Part shown: one piece after another, positions 9,681-18,553 of the stretch
Layout of the letters: every line of letters begins with the position of its first letter
Numbering within the stretch: the first letter of the stretch is position 1
NCBI RefSeq assembly: GCF_900110645.1
Contig: NZ_FOFB01000021.1
Span: forward strand, 51,138 to 115,137
DNA length: 64,000 nucleotides
DNA from: Neolewinella agarilytica
GTDB lineage: Bacteria; Bacteroidota; Bacteroidia; Chitinophagales; Saprospiraceae
Direction of reading: 5' to 3'
Notes under the pieces: generated by a model
Seen by the model: only the letters and a program-made list of their open reading frames with translations
Databases searched by the model: none
What the model was told of the DNA's origin: nothing
Translations under genes and position numbers: made by a program

Positions 9681-9823
9681 GAGAGAATGTAAAAAAATCC
9701 GGGGTAATTAGCTGATTTGGAGAACTTAACGTTGACTTAACCTTACCTTCGCCGCCGTATATGACCTTTGCGGCCAATTCAAGGTTATTTCAGGTTTAAT
9801 CAACTAATCCAAATCACTTTTAC

Positions 9824-12800
9824 ATGAGGATTTTTACTTCACTTTTCACCACACTCTTTCTGGTGCTTGCAACGTCGTTGACGGTTGCCGCCCAGGGTGT
9901 GACGACTGCCTCCGTTTTCGGCAAACTTCAGGACAACACCAGCGGTGAGCCCCTGATTGGCGCTACGGTTCAAGCCGTTCACACACCATCCGGAACCACT
10001 TATGGTAACGTTACCGATCTTGACGGCTTCTTCCGTCTTCCAGGTATGCGCGTTGGTGGCCCTTACATCATTACCGCTACTTACGTTGGCTACGAGCCAA
10101 TCGTAAAAGATGGCATCTACCTTTCTTTGGGCCAGGCCTTCCAGTTCAGCCCTAAAATGGGTACTGCGGCTGTTGAGCTTACCGGTATTGAGGTTGTCTC
10201 CAGCCGTTCGGACATCTTTAATGGTGAGAAGACCGGTCAGGAAACCAACGTTGGCGAAGAAGCCATCAATGCACTTCCTACCATCAGCCGTTCTATTGGT
10301 GACTTTACGCGTCTTACGCCTCAGTCTACCACCAGTGAAGGAAACGATGGTCTTGAGCTGAGCTTCGGTGGTATTAACAACCGCTACAACGCCATCTTCA
10401 TTGACGGTGCTGTATCTAACGATGTATTTGGTCTTGCCGGTTCTGGTACGAACGGTGGCCAAACGGGTGTTTCTCCTATCTCTGTAGACGCCATTGAGTC
10501 TTTCCAGATTAACCTGGCTCCTTATGACGTTCGTCAGGGTGGCTTCGGTGGTGCTTCGATTTCTGCCATCACCCGCTCTGGTTCTAACAATACGGAAGCT
10601 TCTGTTTATGGCTTCTTCCGTAACCAGTCACTGACTCGTGGTACACTTGATGGTGCTGAGATCTCTGACTACTCTGCTTACACTGCTGGTTTCCGCCTCG
10701 GTGGTGCACTAAAGAAAGATAAGATCTTCTACTTCATCAACTACGAGCGTCAGGACGAGACCACTCCCCTGCCTTTCAACGAAGACAACTACACTGGTAA
10801 CGCTACTACTTCTGACATCAACAGCCTTAGCAACTTCCTGCAGAGCGAGTACGGCTACGATCCTGGTACTTACACGGACAACGAGCGTTTCCTTGTTTCT
10901 GACAAATTGAACGCTAAGTTTGACTTCAACCTGAACGAAAACAATAAGCTTGCTCTCCGCCTCAGCTATGTTGGCGCTGACAACCTCGAAGGTGTACAGT
11001 CTAACAACAATAACATTAACTTCCTGAATAGCTCTGAGCGCTTCCTTGCTAAAACGTACGGTGCTGCCCTTGAACTGAACACCATTATCGGTTCTAACAT
11101 GAGCAACAACTTCGTATTGGGCTTCACCCGCCAAGTGGATGACCGTGATCAGAATGGCGACCCATTCCCCTGGGTGTCCATCGAAGATGGTTCCGGTAAC
11201 CTCACTTTCGGTTCTGAGCGTTTCTCTACGGCTAACCTGCTGAACCAGAACGTAATCACTCTGACCAACAACTTTGAGATCTTCAAGGGTAAGCATACGT
11301 TCACAATTGGTGCTAACCTCGAGCTCTACAAAGCCGAGAACCTCTTCCTGGCTTACAACTTCGGTCAGTACCAGTTCGACGACCTCGAAACTTTCCTGAA
11401 CGGAGGAAACGCCTCTTTCTTCCAGCGTGTCTACTCACTGCGTGACAACGTAGCTGGTGATGACAGTGACGCTATCGCCAGCTTCGGTGCCGGTCAGGCG
11501 GGTCTCTACTTCCAGGACCGCATTCAGGTTTCAGACAACTTCAGCTTCACCGCTGGCCTTCGTCTTGACCTTCCGTTCTACGATGACACTCCCGTTAATG
11601 ATGACCTGAACGATAACTTCCTTGCTCAAATCAGCGAAATCTACGATACGCGCGGTGCTCAGTCTGGTAGCTTCATCAAGCCAACTCTTCTCGTTAGCCC
11701 ACGTGTTGGCTTCAACTGGGACATCCTCGGTGACAAGACTACTCAGGCACGTGGTGGTATTGGTGTATTCACCAGCCGCGCTCCCCTCGTTTGGGTAGGT
11801 GGCGCCTTCAACAACTACGGTCTTAACGCTGGTTACACCCGTTCTTTCAGCACTCCTTTTGTTGCTGACATCAACGGCCAGCTTCCCGGAGACATTGACC
11901 CCAACAACGTAACCCCAAGTGGTGCCATTGACCTTTTCGCAGAGGATTTCAAACTACCACAGTTCCTGAAAATGTCTTTGGCTGTTGACCGTAAGCTCCC
12001 ACTGGGCTTCATCGGTACGCTTGACGTACTCTACAACAAGACGCTTCAGAACGTTGCTTACCAAAACCTCAACGTTGGTGCACCTACCGACCAGCTTGAC
12101 GGTCCTGACAATCGCAACTACTTCGGTAACGGCGACGATGCTCCCGTTCCTGGTGGTGACACCTACGGTCGTGTAGTACTTGGCTACAACACTAACGAAG
12201 GCTATGGCTACAACCTGACGGCCAGCCTCCAGCGTCCTTTCTCTAATGGCTTCTTCGTTCAGGCCAGCTACTCTTACGGTGATGCTTACAGTGTCTTCGA
12301 CGGTACCAGCAGCCAGAACTCCAGCCAGTGGCGTGGACTTTACTCTGTAAATGGTCGTAACATCGACCAGCAGGTATACCGTTCTGATTTCTCCGGTGGA
12401 AGCCGTTTCCTTGGTGTAGTCAGCAAGCGTTTCTCTTACGGTGCGTCTAACCAATTCGCTACTACAGTTACCCTGATCAGCGAGACTGCTCAGAGCGGTC
12501 CTTACAGCCTTATCTACAACGATAATGGAAACCTCAACGGTCGCACTGACAGCCGTGAGCGCAGCCTTATCTACATCCCTGCCAACATGGGTGAGATGAA
12601 CTTTGTGGACGAGACTTTTGGTGGTGTTGATTACACTGCAGCACAGCAGGCTGAAGCTTTCGAAGCTTTCCTGAGCAGCAACGACTACACCAGCGAGCGC
12701 CGTGGCCAGTACGCTGAGCGTAATGGTGACCGTGGACCATGGTCTACCGTTGTTGACCTGAAATTCGTACAGGACATTCCTCTGTCAGGTAAGAACCGTC

Positions 12801-13051
12801 TGCAGTTAACTTTTGACGCTCTGAACTTCACGAACCTGCTTAGCGAGAAGTGGGGCCGTCGTCAGTTCTACTTCGGCGACTACCAGATCCTGAACTTCGA
12901 AGGCTTCGAAGACGGATCTCTTACGCCTACCTACTCCTTCAACCCTGCACTGTTGAACGAAGACAATGAACTCGAGCCTTTCCTCGACGATTCTGGTCTT
13001 CAGTCCAGCCGCTTCCAGGGCCAGGTTGGTATCCGTTACATCTTTGAATAA
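9824..13051 (+). CDS. TonB-dependent / Oar-like outer-membrane receptor
   Basis: 1075 residues. Signal peptide (TSLTVAAQG), then a carboxypeptidase-regulatory-like domain (GEPLIGATVQAV, TDLDGFFRLPGM, TYVGYEP), a plug region (TISRSIGDFTRLTPQ, FGGINNRYNAIFIDGA, VRQGGFGGASISAITRSGSN) and a long beta-barrel ending QVGIRYIFE. It resembles the Oar group of TonB-linked receptors. The substrate is unknown. Codon use is strikingly uniform (GGT, CGT, CTT, GCT, AAC, TTC), unlike neighbouring genes. This suggests very high expression and explains the long spurious antisense frames. A strong bidirectional terminator follows. Confidence 0.92.
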   Translation: MRIFTSLFTTLFLVLATSLTVAAQGVTTASVFGKLQDNTSGEPLIGATVQAVHTPSGTTYGNVTDLDGFFRLPGMRVGGPYIITATYVGYEPIVKDGIYLSLGQAFQFSPKMGTAAVELTGIEVVSSRSDIFNGEKTGQETNVGEEAINALPTISRSIGDFTRLTPQSTTSEGNDGLELSFGGINNRYNAIFIDGAVSNDVFGLAGSGTNGGQTGVSPISVDAIESFQINLAPYDVRQGGFGGASISAITRSGSNNTEASVYGFFRNQSLTRGTLDGAEISDYSAYTAGFRLGGALKKDKIFYFINYERQDETTPLPFNEDNYTGNATTSDINSLSNFLQSEYGYDPGTYTDNERFLVSDKLNAKFDFNLNENNKLALRLSYVGADNLEGVQSNNNNINFLNSSERFLAKTYGAALELNTIIGSNMSNNFVLGFTRQVDDRDQNGDPFPWVSIEDGSGNLTFGSERFSTANLLNQNVITLTNNFEIFKGKHTFTIGANLELYKAENLFLAYNFGQYQFDDLETFLNGGNASFFQRVYSLRDNVAGDDSDAIASFGAGQAGLYFQDRIQVSDNFSFTAGLRLDLPFYDDTPVNDDLNDNFLAQISEIYDTRGAQSGSFIKPTLLVSPRVGFNWDILGDKTTQARGGIGVFTSRAPLVWVGGAFNNYGLNAGYTRSFSTPFVADINGQLPGDIDPNNVTPSGAIDLFAEDFKLPQFLKMSLAVDRKLPLGFIGTLDVLYNKTLQNVAYQNLNVGAPTDQLDGPDNRNYFGNGDDAPVPGGDTYGRVVLGYNTNEGYGYNLTASLQRPFSNGFFVQASYSYGDAYSVFDGTSSQNSSQWRGLYSVNGRNIDQQVYRSDFSGGSRFLGVVSKRFSYGASNQFATTVTLISETAQSGPYSLIYNDNGNLNGRTDSRERSLIYIPANMGEMNFVDETFGGVDYTAAQQAEAFEAFLSSNDYTSERRGQYAERNGDRGPWSTVVDLKFVQDIPLSGKNRLQLTFDALNFTNLLSEKWGRRQFYFGDYQILNFEGFEDGSLTPTYSFNPALLNEDNELEPFLDDSGLQSSRFQGQVGIRYIFE

Positions 13052-13080
13052 GGGTTTCCTTGTTTGACGATTAGTCAATA

Positions 13081-13124
13081 AAAGAAAGCCCCCGCTCACG
13101 ATTGTGAGCGGGGGCTTTCTTTTT
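13081..13124. terminator. Bidirectional rho-independent terminator
   Basis: A perfect stem, AAAGAAAGCCCCCGCTCAC paired with its complement across a 4-base loop, flanked by A-rich and T-rich tracts. It serves the TonB receptor (+) and the PPK2 gene (-), whose ends face each other. Confidence 0.93.
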
Positions 13125-13167
13125 AAATCAGAGCGGCCGGAAAACTAATGGCTGCAGTTCAACCTGA

Positions 13168-13923
13168 CTACCAGGTTCGTTCTGTTTCCAGTGCCGGCCA
13201 TTCCATATTCAAACCCTCCATCGCATTGACGATGATCTCCGTCATCTGATAGTCGCGGTACCAGCGTTGGTCTACCCCAACGATGTGCCAGGGGATTTCG
13301 CTGCGGTTAATGACCTCGTTGTAGGCGGCACGGTACTTATCCCAATGCTCACGTTCCTCCCAGTCACCGTCGTTGTGCTTGTAGAATTTATCGGACTCAT
13401 TGACCCGCTCCAGCAGTTGCTGTTCCTGTTCGTCCTTACTGAGGTGGAGGTAGAATTTGAGGATCAGGGTGTTGTTGTCATAAGCCAACAACTTCTCAAA
13501 GGCGTTAATGCTCTCGAAACGTCGATCCACACGCTCTTCGTCAATCCAGCCATGAACGCGCTGGACCAGTACATCTTCATAGTGGCTGCGGTTGAATATG
13601 ACCATTTCTCCTTTTGCAGGGGCCTCCTTGTGAATGCGCCAGAGGAAATCATGGGCGAACTCTAAATCGGTCGGCTTCTTCCAGCCAACGGCCCGCAGGC
13701 CGAAGGGAGCGCATTCCCCGAAGACGTTGCGCATAGCACCGTCTTTACCGCTGGCGTCCATGCCCTGTAATACGATCAGAACCGAGTGCTTACCCTCTGC
13801 CACTAGCTTTTGGTGGAGATCCGCTATGCGCTCAGCACGTTGTTTGGTTAACTTTCTGGCTTCGTCCTTGTCGAGGTCTTTTGGGGCCTGGGTGGGGATT
13901 TTATTGAGATCAATCAGGGGCAT
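13168..13923 (-). CDS. ppk2: PPK2-family polyphosphate:nucleotide phosphotransferase
   Basis: About 251 residues. Walker A-like GMDASGKDGA, the PPK2 segment RNVFGECAPFGLRAVGWKKPT, the Walker B-region motif IFNRSHYEDVLV, and lid residues in LILKFYLHLSKDEQ and DGDWEEREHWDKY. Enzymes of this family move phosphate between polyphosphate and nucleotides. The subclass (AMP, ADP or both) cannot be fixed from sequence by eye. The start at 13923 (MPLIDLNKIPT) is preferred over the in-frame ATG 33 bp upstream because a -7-like box lies between them. Confidence 0.92.
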   Translation of the reverse strand: MPLIDLNKIPTQAPKDLDKDEARKLTKQRAERIADLHQKLVAEGKHSVLIVLQGMDASGKDGAMRNVFGECAPFGLRAVGWKKPTDLEFAHDFLWRIHKEAPAKGEMVIFNRSHYEDVLVQRVHGWIDEERVDRRFESINAFEKLLAYDNNTLILKFYLHLSKDEQEQQLLERVNESDKFYKHNDGDWEEREHWDKYRAAYNEVINRSEIPWHIVGVDQRWYRDYQMTEIIVNAMEGLNMEWPALETERTW

Positions 13924-13939
13924 AGTAGTTCTTTTGCCG

Positions 13940-13947
13940 CCAAAGTA
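13940..13947 (-). promoter_or_regulatory. Possible -7 box of ppk2
   Basis: The reverse strand reads TACTTTGG, 17 bases upstream of the chosen ATG and downstream of the alternative upstream ATG, which supports the shorter start. Weak alone. Confidence 0.3.
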
Positions 13948-14046
13948 AGGAATCACTGGCGGACTTCCCCCAGCTTCACCTACTCCATCGGGGCCGTTAC
14001 GCGGTCAGCGTCCGGTTTCAAGCTTGCTATTGCTCCGCAAACTCCC

Positions 14047-14066
14047 TCTGCACCTGCGGCCTCGGC
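14047..14066 (+). repeat. Dispersed motif copy (degenerate 3' half)
   Basis: Contains CTGCACCTGCGGCC followed by TCGGC in place of GCGCC. It lies in the gap between ppk2 and the symporter gene. Confidence 0.55.
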
Positions 14067-14128
14067 AAGCTCAGGAGCCACACCCGCACCTGAGTAAATT
14101 CTATTTGAGCAAACAGGCTTTAATAATA

Positions 14129-15892
14129 CTACCAGAACCAGCCCACCAAAACGAAAGTGATGATCAGCAGGAATACTGCCTGAATGCGGTAATTCTGCCA
14201 CCAGGGCAAGCTGGCCAGCTCCAGCGTTTCTTCCTTGATGAGGCTCTTATTCCAGGTGTTGCCTTCTACCTTTTCCAGTGCTGGCGGAGCGGTCATCAGG
14301 CTTACCACTGTATTCACCAGGCCACAGAAAAGAAAGAGATAAACCGTACGGTGCAGGAAGTGCATTTCGGTAAACCAACTGTCTACGCCGTAAGAGTCCA
14401 TCAACAAATAGACGATACTTACCGTAGCCCCGGCCATGAGGCTCAGGAATGCGCCGGTTCCGTTGACGCGCTTCCAGAACATACCCAGAATGAAGGCCGC
14501 TGCCACCGGAGGCGCGATGAAGCTGAGAACCAGCTGCAGGTATTCCCAAAGCGAGGCATATCGTTCAATTTGAGGTGCCCAAAGACAAGCCAAAATCACT
14601 AATACCAGCGTAGCTATTTGCCCAATCCTGACCAATTGCTTACTACTGAGGTTCGGGTTGATCTTTACGGCAAAATCCATCGTGATCAGCGTTGACGCTG
14701 AATTGAAAGTCGCTGACACCGATGACATCATTGCTGCCAGCAGGCCTGCTAACACCAGCCCAAGTATTCCCGTGGGCAACATCTGAAACAGAAGCATTGG
14801 ATAGGTCGCATTGGGGCAATCCGCCAGGTCTTTACAAATGCCACCTCCGGGGAGTTGATAGTTAATGTTGGCGATGTCAAAGCCGTCCGCCAGGCCGCCC
14901 TGCTGCTGGATGTAGATGATGGCTGCCGTACCCGGCAGTACCATAATGAACAGTACGGGAAGCTTCAGTAAACCTGCAAAGAGAGCGCCCCAGCGGCCAT
15001 GATTAATATCTTTTGCTCCCAGAACCCGCTGCACCATAAACTGGTTGTTAGCCCAAAAGTAAAAGCCCAAAATCGGCGCTCCGAAAAGGAGCCCGGTCCA
15101 TGGCATAAAGCCATCTCCTCCGGTTCCCAACAAAAATTCTCGCCAGGTATCTCCGGTGGGGCGCACCAGGCTTAGCACTTCTTCGGCATTAGCGGGCTTA
15201 TAATCTGCTCCGTTGTCCGGAAGGATTCCGGCAGCTCCCATTTCGTTGAGCCCGGCGATCATTTCGTTCCAGCCACCGATTTCCTGAAAGGTAAAATAGG
15301 TTATCATGCAGCTACCTACCACCAGTAATACCGCCTGGATTACTTCCGTCTGAATCACAGAATTCAATCCGCCAGGAACCGTGTAGGCTGCCGCCGCAAT
15401 GGCCAAAATGGCCACGATGGCAAAAGTAGAAAGGTCTGGAAATAACAGCTTGAGAATCACCGTACCAACGTAAAGTCCGGCGGCAGTATCCAGCATTACA
15501 TTGCCAACAATCGTAATAAAACTGAAGTAATAGCGGGAACGAACATCGTAGCGTCGCTCCAGAAACTCGGGCATCGTGTATACCCTCGACTTCAGATAAA
15601 ACGGCAGGAAGAAAATAGCAAAAAACACCAGAACGACCGCTGCAAGCCACTCATAGTTAAACACTTGTGTGTTCGTCTTATAGGCGTCTCCAGCCAGGCC
15701 AACCAGGGTTGAACTGGAAATGTTGGCGGCAAATAATGAGATGCCGACAATTGGCCAGGTCATGTTACGCCCCGCCAGGAAATACTCCTCTGAGCTCTGA
15801 GCTTTTGCGCTATACAGCCCATATCCAATAATGAAAATGGCATACAGCGCCATTACCACAAGGTCAATCGTTGTCAATTCAAATGCTCCCAT
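14129..15892 (-). CDS. Sodium:solute symporter (SSS family)
   Basis: 587 residues with about 14 hydrophobic segments. SSS-family features are the N-terminal YFLAGRNMTWPIVGISLFAA and SSSTLVGLAGDAY, the TMPEFLERRYDVRSRYY loop, and YTVPGGLNSVIQTEV. The conserved SATFNSASTLITMDF stretch in TM8 carries the serine-rich sodium-site region. It resembles the SGLT-like sugar/inositol branch, but the substrate cannot be assigned. Inner membrane. Upstream is a long non-coding region with a perfect palindrome that could control it. Confidence 0.92.
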   Translation of the reverse strand: MGAFELTTIDLVVMALYAIFIIGYGLYSAKAQSSEEYFLAGRNMTWPIVGISLFAANISSSTLVGLAGDAYKTNTQVFNYEWLAAVVLVFFAIFFLPFYLKSRVYTMPEFLERRYDVRSRYYFSFITIVGNVMLDTAAGLYVGTVILKLLFPDLSTFAIVAILAIAAAAYTVPGGLNSVIQTEVIQAVLLVVGSCMITYFTFQEIGGWNEMIAGLNEMGAAGILPDNGADYKPANAEEVLSLVRPTGDTWREFLLGTGGDGFMPWTGLLFGAPILGFYFWANNQFMVQRVLGAKDINHGRWGALFAGLLKLPVLFIMVLPGTAAIIYIQQQGGLADGFDIANINYQLPGGGICKDLADCPNATYPMLLFQMLPTGILGLVLAGLLAAMMSSVSATFNSASTLITMDFAVKINPNLSSKQLVRIGQIATLVLVILACLWAPQIERYASLWEYLQLVLSFIAPPVAAAFILGMFWKRVNGTGAFLSLMAGATVSIVYLLMDSYGVDSWFTEMHFLHRTVYLFLFCGLVNTVVSLMTAPPALEKVEGNTWNKSLIKEETLELASLPWWQNYRIQAVFLLIITFVLVGWFW

Positions 15893-16361
15893 AATCTACT
15901 TTAAGCGGATATTACCAGCGTGAATCAAAAGTTAATACATGAATGAATACCTTCTTCCAAACAAAGCCCACCGCGGGGCTAATCTTAGCCCCTGATTCAT
16001 GGCACTAATCGTTGCCCAATTATACACATTAAAAACTTAGGTAAAGATTTAAGACCGTAAACGGAATAAATTAAGGGCTGAAACAGGGTATAATTCAATG
16101 CAAAACTGGTGAGTTATGCGGGGACGAAGGCCGGCTGTTACTTGCTTTGAAAGGTAGATCATGAATACCATTGAGCGCTAAAACCGGACAGGCCAGCCGG
16201 TCGGTTAACGCACCGGAGAACTTCTCAGGAAGAAAGAAAACTTAAATTGGTTACGTAGATGGTTTGTCGGTTGCCAAAAACGGACGCATCTTTGCCCCAG
16301 CACTGGCAGGCTGTCTGCCGGCTACCTATTTTACCTGATTCGCATAAAAACCAATGAAGTC
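15893..16361. other. 469-bp intergenic region between divergent genes
   Basis: No supported gene. It must hold the promoters of the symporter (-) and the UPF0158 operon (+). Its one clear structure is the palindrome at 15975-15992. No copy of the dispersed motif was seen. Confidence 0.7.
15975..15992. promoter_or_regulatory. Perfect palindrome, candidate operator
   Basis: GGGGCTAA-TC-TTAGCCCC, an 8-bp perfect dyad 83 bases upstream of the symporter start. The size and position fit a dimeric regulator site. No regulator is identified. Confidence 0.4.
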
Positions 16362-16781
16362 ATGGCCCAGCTAAGCGAAGCCGAAATTAATGAAGCCGCT
16401 ACCGCTATTCGTCGCGGTATGGAAGTATACGTTCACCGGGAGCACGGCAGGATGTTAGTCGCTGATGACCCGGAGCGTAATGTTCGGGCAGATCCGGAAG
16501 TTTTTGAAGCGGTAATGCAGGATGTTTCCGTTGATCCGGATGCCTACATTCACATTGAGCGAATGCCAACAGCAGATGCTATTCAGGTGATGAAAGATTT
16601 TACCGACCGGGTTCGTAATCAGGAATTGTGGCAGGCACTTACCTACGCCCTTAAGCGTCCCCGCCCCTTCCAGACCTTCAAAGGAGAGTTGGCAAAATTC
16701 CCAAAGAACTACGAAAAATGGCGAGGCTACCGCCAGACGCGTTACCAGCAGTATGTTCAAAAGTGCCTGACCGAGCAATAA
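16362..16781 (+). CDS. UPF0158 family protein
   Basis: 139 residues, no signal peptide. The UPF0158 pattern is seen: an N-terminal IRRGMEVYVHREHG segment, a central HIERMPTADAIQVMKDF and the hallmark ALKRPRPFQTFKGELAKFP close to the C-terminus. Small cytoplasmic protein of unknown function. First gene of a likely three-gene operon with the two FemAB-like genes (3 bp then a 4-bp overlap). Confidence 0.85.
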   Translation: MAQLSEAEINEAATAIRRGMEVYVHREHGRMLVADDPERNVRADPEVFEAVMQDVSVDPDAYIHIERMPTADAIQVMKDFTDRVRNQELWQALTYALKRPRPFQTFKGELAKFPKNYEKWRGYRQTRYQQYVQKCLTEQ

Positions 16782-16784
16782 AGA

Positions 16785-17657
16785 ATGGAGCTTTCCTACC
16801 TCCGCGGGAAAGACATTGACCGTCAACGCTGGGATGCGGCCGTTGCGACAGATACGACTTGTTTACCCTACGGATGTAGCTGGTGGTTAGAAGCCGCGAC
16901 AAACGGCCGCTGGGATGGAATCATATTGGATGATTACCGCGTAGTGTTGCCCTTACCACGAAGACGATCTTTGGGGCGCTTCACGCAGGTGCAAAGGGCG
17001 GATTTTACGCAGCAAGGTGGCCCCTTCGGCCGGCTTTTGCCCGGAGATACAGAATGTATGCTTTCCGGGATACCGAAGTCGGTTCTCCGCTTTAGCCTGC
17101 CCCTTCGGGAACAACTTAACCTCGCCAGCCCTCCGGCTGGGCGCAAAGCATTTTCCCGGAACAACCTGGTGTTGCCTCTTACGACGACAATGGCAGACGT
17201 AAGGGCCGGGTACTCCCGCAGTATCCGCCGACAGCTTAAAAGCGATGGCGGGGGGAAACTTTCGCCCGCCTCCATCGAAAGCGTTATTGCGCAGTACCGC
17301 CTCACCGCCGGTCCGAAGGCCGGCCTGAAGGAAAAACACTACCGCAGCATCCATCGAATAGCCTCCGCCTGTCTTTCTCACGGGGCAGGCTACTGCTATC
17401 GCTATGACGATCCGGAGCATGGTTTGCTCGCCGCAGGGTTCTTCCCCGTTTACCGGGGGCGAATCATCAATCTCTTTGCCGCCTCCACCGAAGCGGGCTA
17501 CCAACAAGGGGGTATGCCCAGGCTGTTGGACGCCATCCTCGACCGGCACTTCGATGACGCTCAGCTCCTGGATTTTGAAGGATCGGACAATCCGGGCATC
17601 GCGGCCTTTTTCAAAAGCTTCGGCGCCGAAAGTCGCCCCTACCTCTTCGTGGAATGA
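16785..17657 (+). CDS. FemAB/GNAT-like acyltransferase-fold protein, copy 1
   Basis: 290 residues. Recognisable by similarity to its downstream neighbour: CLPYGCSWWLEAAT near the start, GYSRSIRRQLKS, HYRSIHRIASACLSHG, INLFAASTEAGYQQGGM and the closing LLDFEGSDNPGIAAFFKSFGA. This is the FemAB/peptidyl-transfer GNAT-like layout, often annotated as GNAT or BioF2-like. The donor and acceptor are unknown. It overlaps the next gene by 4 bp, indicating translational coupling. A dispersed motif copy (16975-16996) is embedded and read as GRFTQVQ. Confidence 0.72.
   Translation: MELSYLRGKDIDRQRWDAAVATDTTCLPYGCSWWLEAATNGRWDGIILDDYRVVLPLPRRRSLGRFTQVQRADFTQQGGPFGRLLPGDTECMLSGIPKSVLRFSLPLREQLNLASPPAGRKAFSRNNLVLPLTTTMADVRAGYSRSIRRQLKSDGGGKLSPASIESVIAQYRLTAGPKAGLKEKHYRSIHRIASACLSHGAGYCYRYDDPEHGLLAAGFFPVYRGRIINLFAASTEAGYQQGGMPRLLDAILDRHFDDAQLLDFEGSDNPGIAAFFKSFGAESRPYLFVE
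16975..16996 (-). repeat. Dispersed motif copy (in coding DNA)
   Basis: The reverse strand reads TTGCACCTGCG, then a 4-base spacer TGAA, then GCGCC. It lies inside the first FemAB-like gene. Confidence 0.6.
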
Positions 17658-18553
17658 GCACTACCATCCGGCGCATTCCCCGCAAACAGATCAACAGGGA
17701 AAAATGGAACCTGGCGGTAAACACAGAGCAATACCCTTCTCCCTACGGCCTCTGCTGGTGGTTAGATGCTGTGACGGACTCCAGTTGGGAAGGACTTATC
17801 ATGGGAGACTATCAGCTCGTTCTGCCCATCCCTTTTTTCCTGAAGGTTGGGCCCTTAGCGCTGGTAAATGGTGCACCGTTCACTCAGCATCTGGGGCCCT
17901 TTGGCGAAGGTAGTCCGGAAGAAAAGCAGGCAATTGTAAGTCGGGTTTCCACGCTCCGGTATGTCCGCAAGTTATCTACTCTCGTGAAGGCCCCGGGGAA
18001 TCGCTTCAGGATCACCTCCCGCAACAATTATGAGCTCAATCTCCTGCCGGGCTACGGCAGGATCTCGAAGGGCTACCGGGCAGACCTCCGACGCAAACTA
18101 CGCCGGAACAAACTCTCCGCTCCCGTAAAAATTTCTGCGGAGGATTTTATCCGGTTCTACCTCGATACCCTGGGAGAGAAGATCTCCATGTCTTATAAAA
18201 ATCAAGGGGTTGTACATTCGCTTTTACTGGCCGACCGGAAGTACGGCGAAGGGGCCTGCTACGCCCTTAAGGCCGAAGACAGTGGTGAAATGCTGGGCGC
18301 TCTCTTTCTGGCAAAAAATGGATCGCGTATCGTCAACCTTATGGCGGCAAGCACGAAGGAGGGCTATAAGCAAAATGCTATGGCGGTAATAATTGACAGC
18401 ATCATCAGAGAGTATGCCAGCAGAGATATACTGCTGGATTTTGAGGGATCGGACATTCCGGGAGTAGCCAGCTTTTTTAGTGGATTTGGCGCCAGCAGGC
18501 TACACTACTATCAGCATCAAGACAAGCGCCTGGTGCCAATCAGCTTTCCATAA
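17654..18553 (+). CDS. FemAB/GNAT-like acyltransferase-fold protein, copy 2
   Basis: 299 residues, clearly a tandem paralogue of the preceding gene. Shared blocks include YPSPYGLCWWLDAVTDSSWE, GAPFTQHLGPFG, SRNNYELNL, GYRADLRRKLRRNK, VNLMAASTKEGYKQNAM and LLDFEGSDIPGVASFFSGFGA. The same fold is inferred, and different substrate preference is plausible given divergence outside these blocks. Its 3' end overlaps the convergent FkbM gene by 37 bp. Together with the FkbM methyltransferase and the nearby GT2 gene it may belong to cell-surface or polymer modification, but this is inference. Confidence 0.72.
   Translation: MSTTIRRIPRKQINREKWNLAVNTEQYPSPYGLCWWLDAVTDSSWEGLIMGDYQLVLPIPFFLKVGPLALVNGAPFTQHLGPFGEGSPEEKQAIVSRVSTLRYVRKLSTLVKAPGNRFRITSRNNYELNLLPGYGRISKGYRADLRRKLRRNKLSAPVKISAEDFIRFYLDTLGEKISMSYKNQGVVHSLLLADRKYGEGACYALKAEDSGEMLGALFLAKNGSRIVNLMAASTKEGYKQNAMAVIIDSIIREYASRDILLDFEGSDIPGVASFFSGFGASRLHYYQHQDKRLVPISFP

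Noticed and set aside
9839..10462. Several antisense frames (up to 207 residues) over the large TonB receptor
   Set aside because: Uniform codon use in the sense gene removes antisense stops; no domain is seen.
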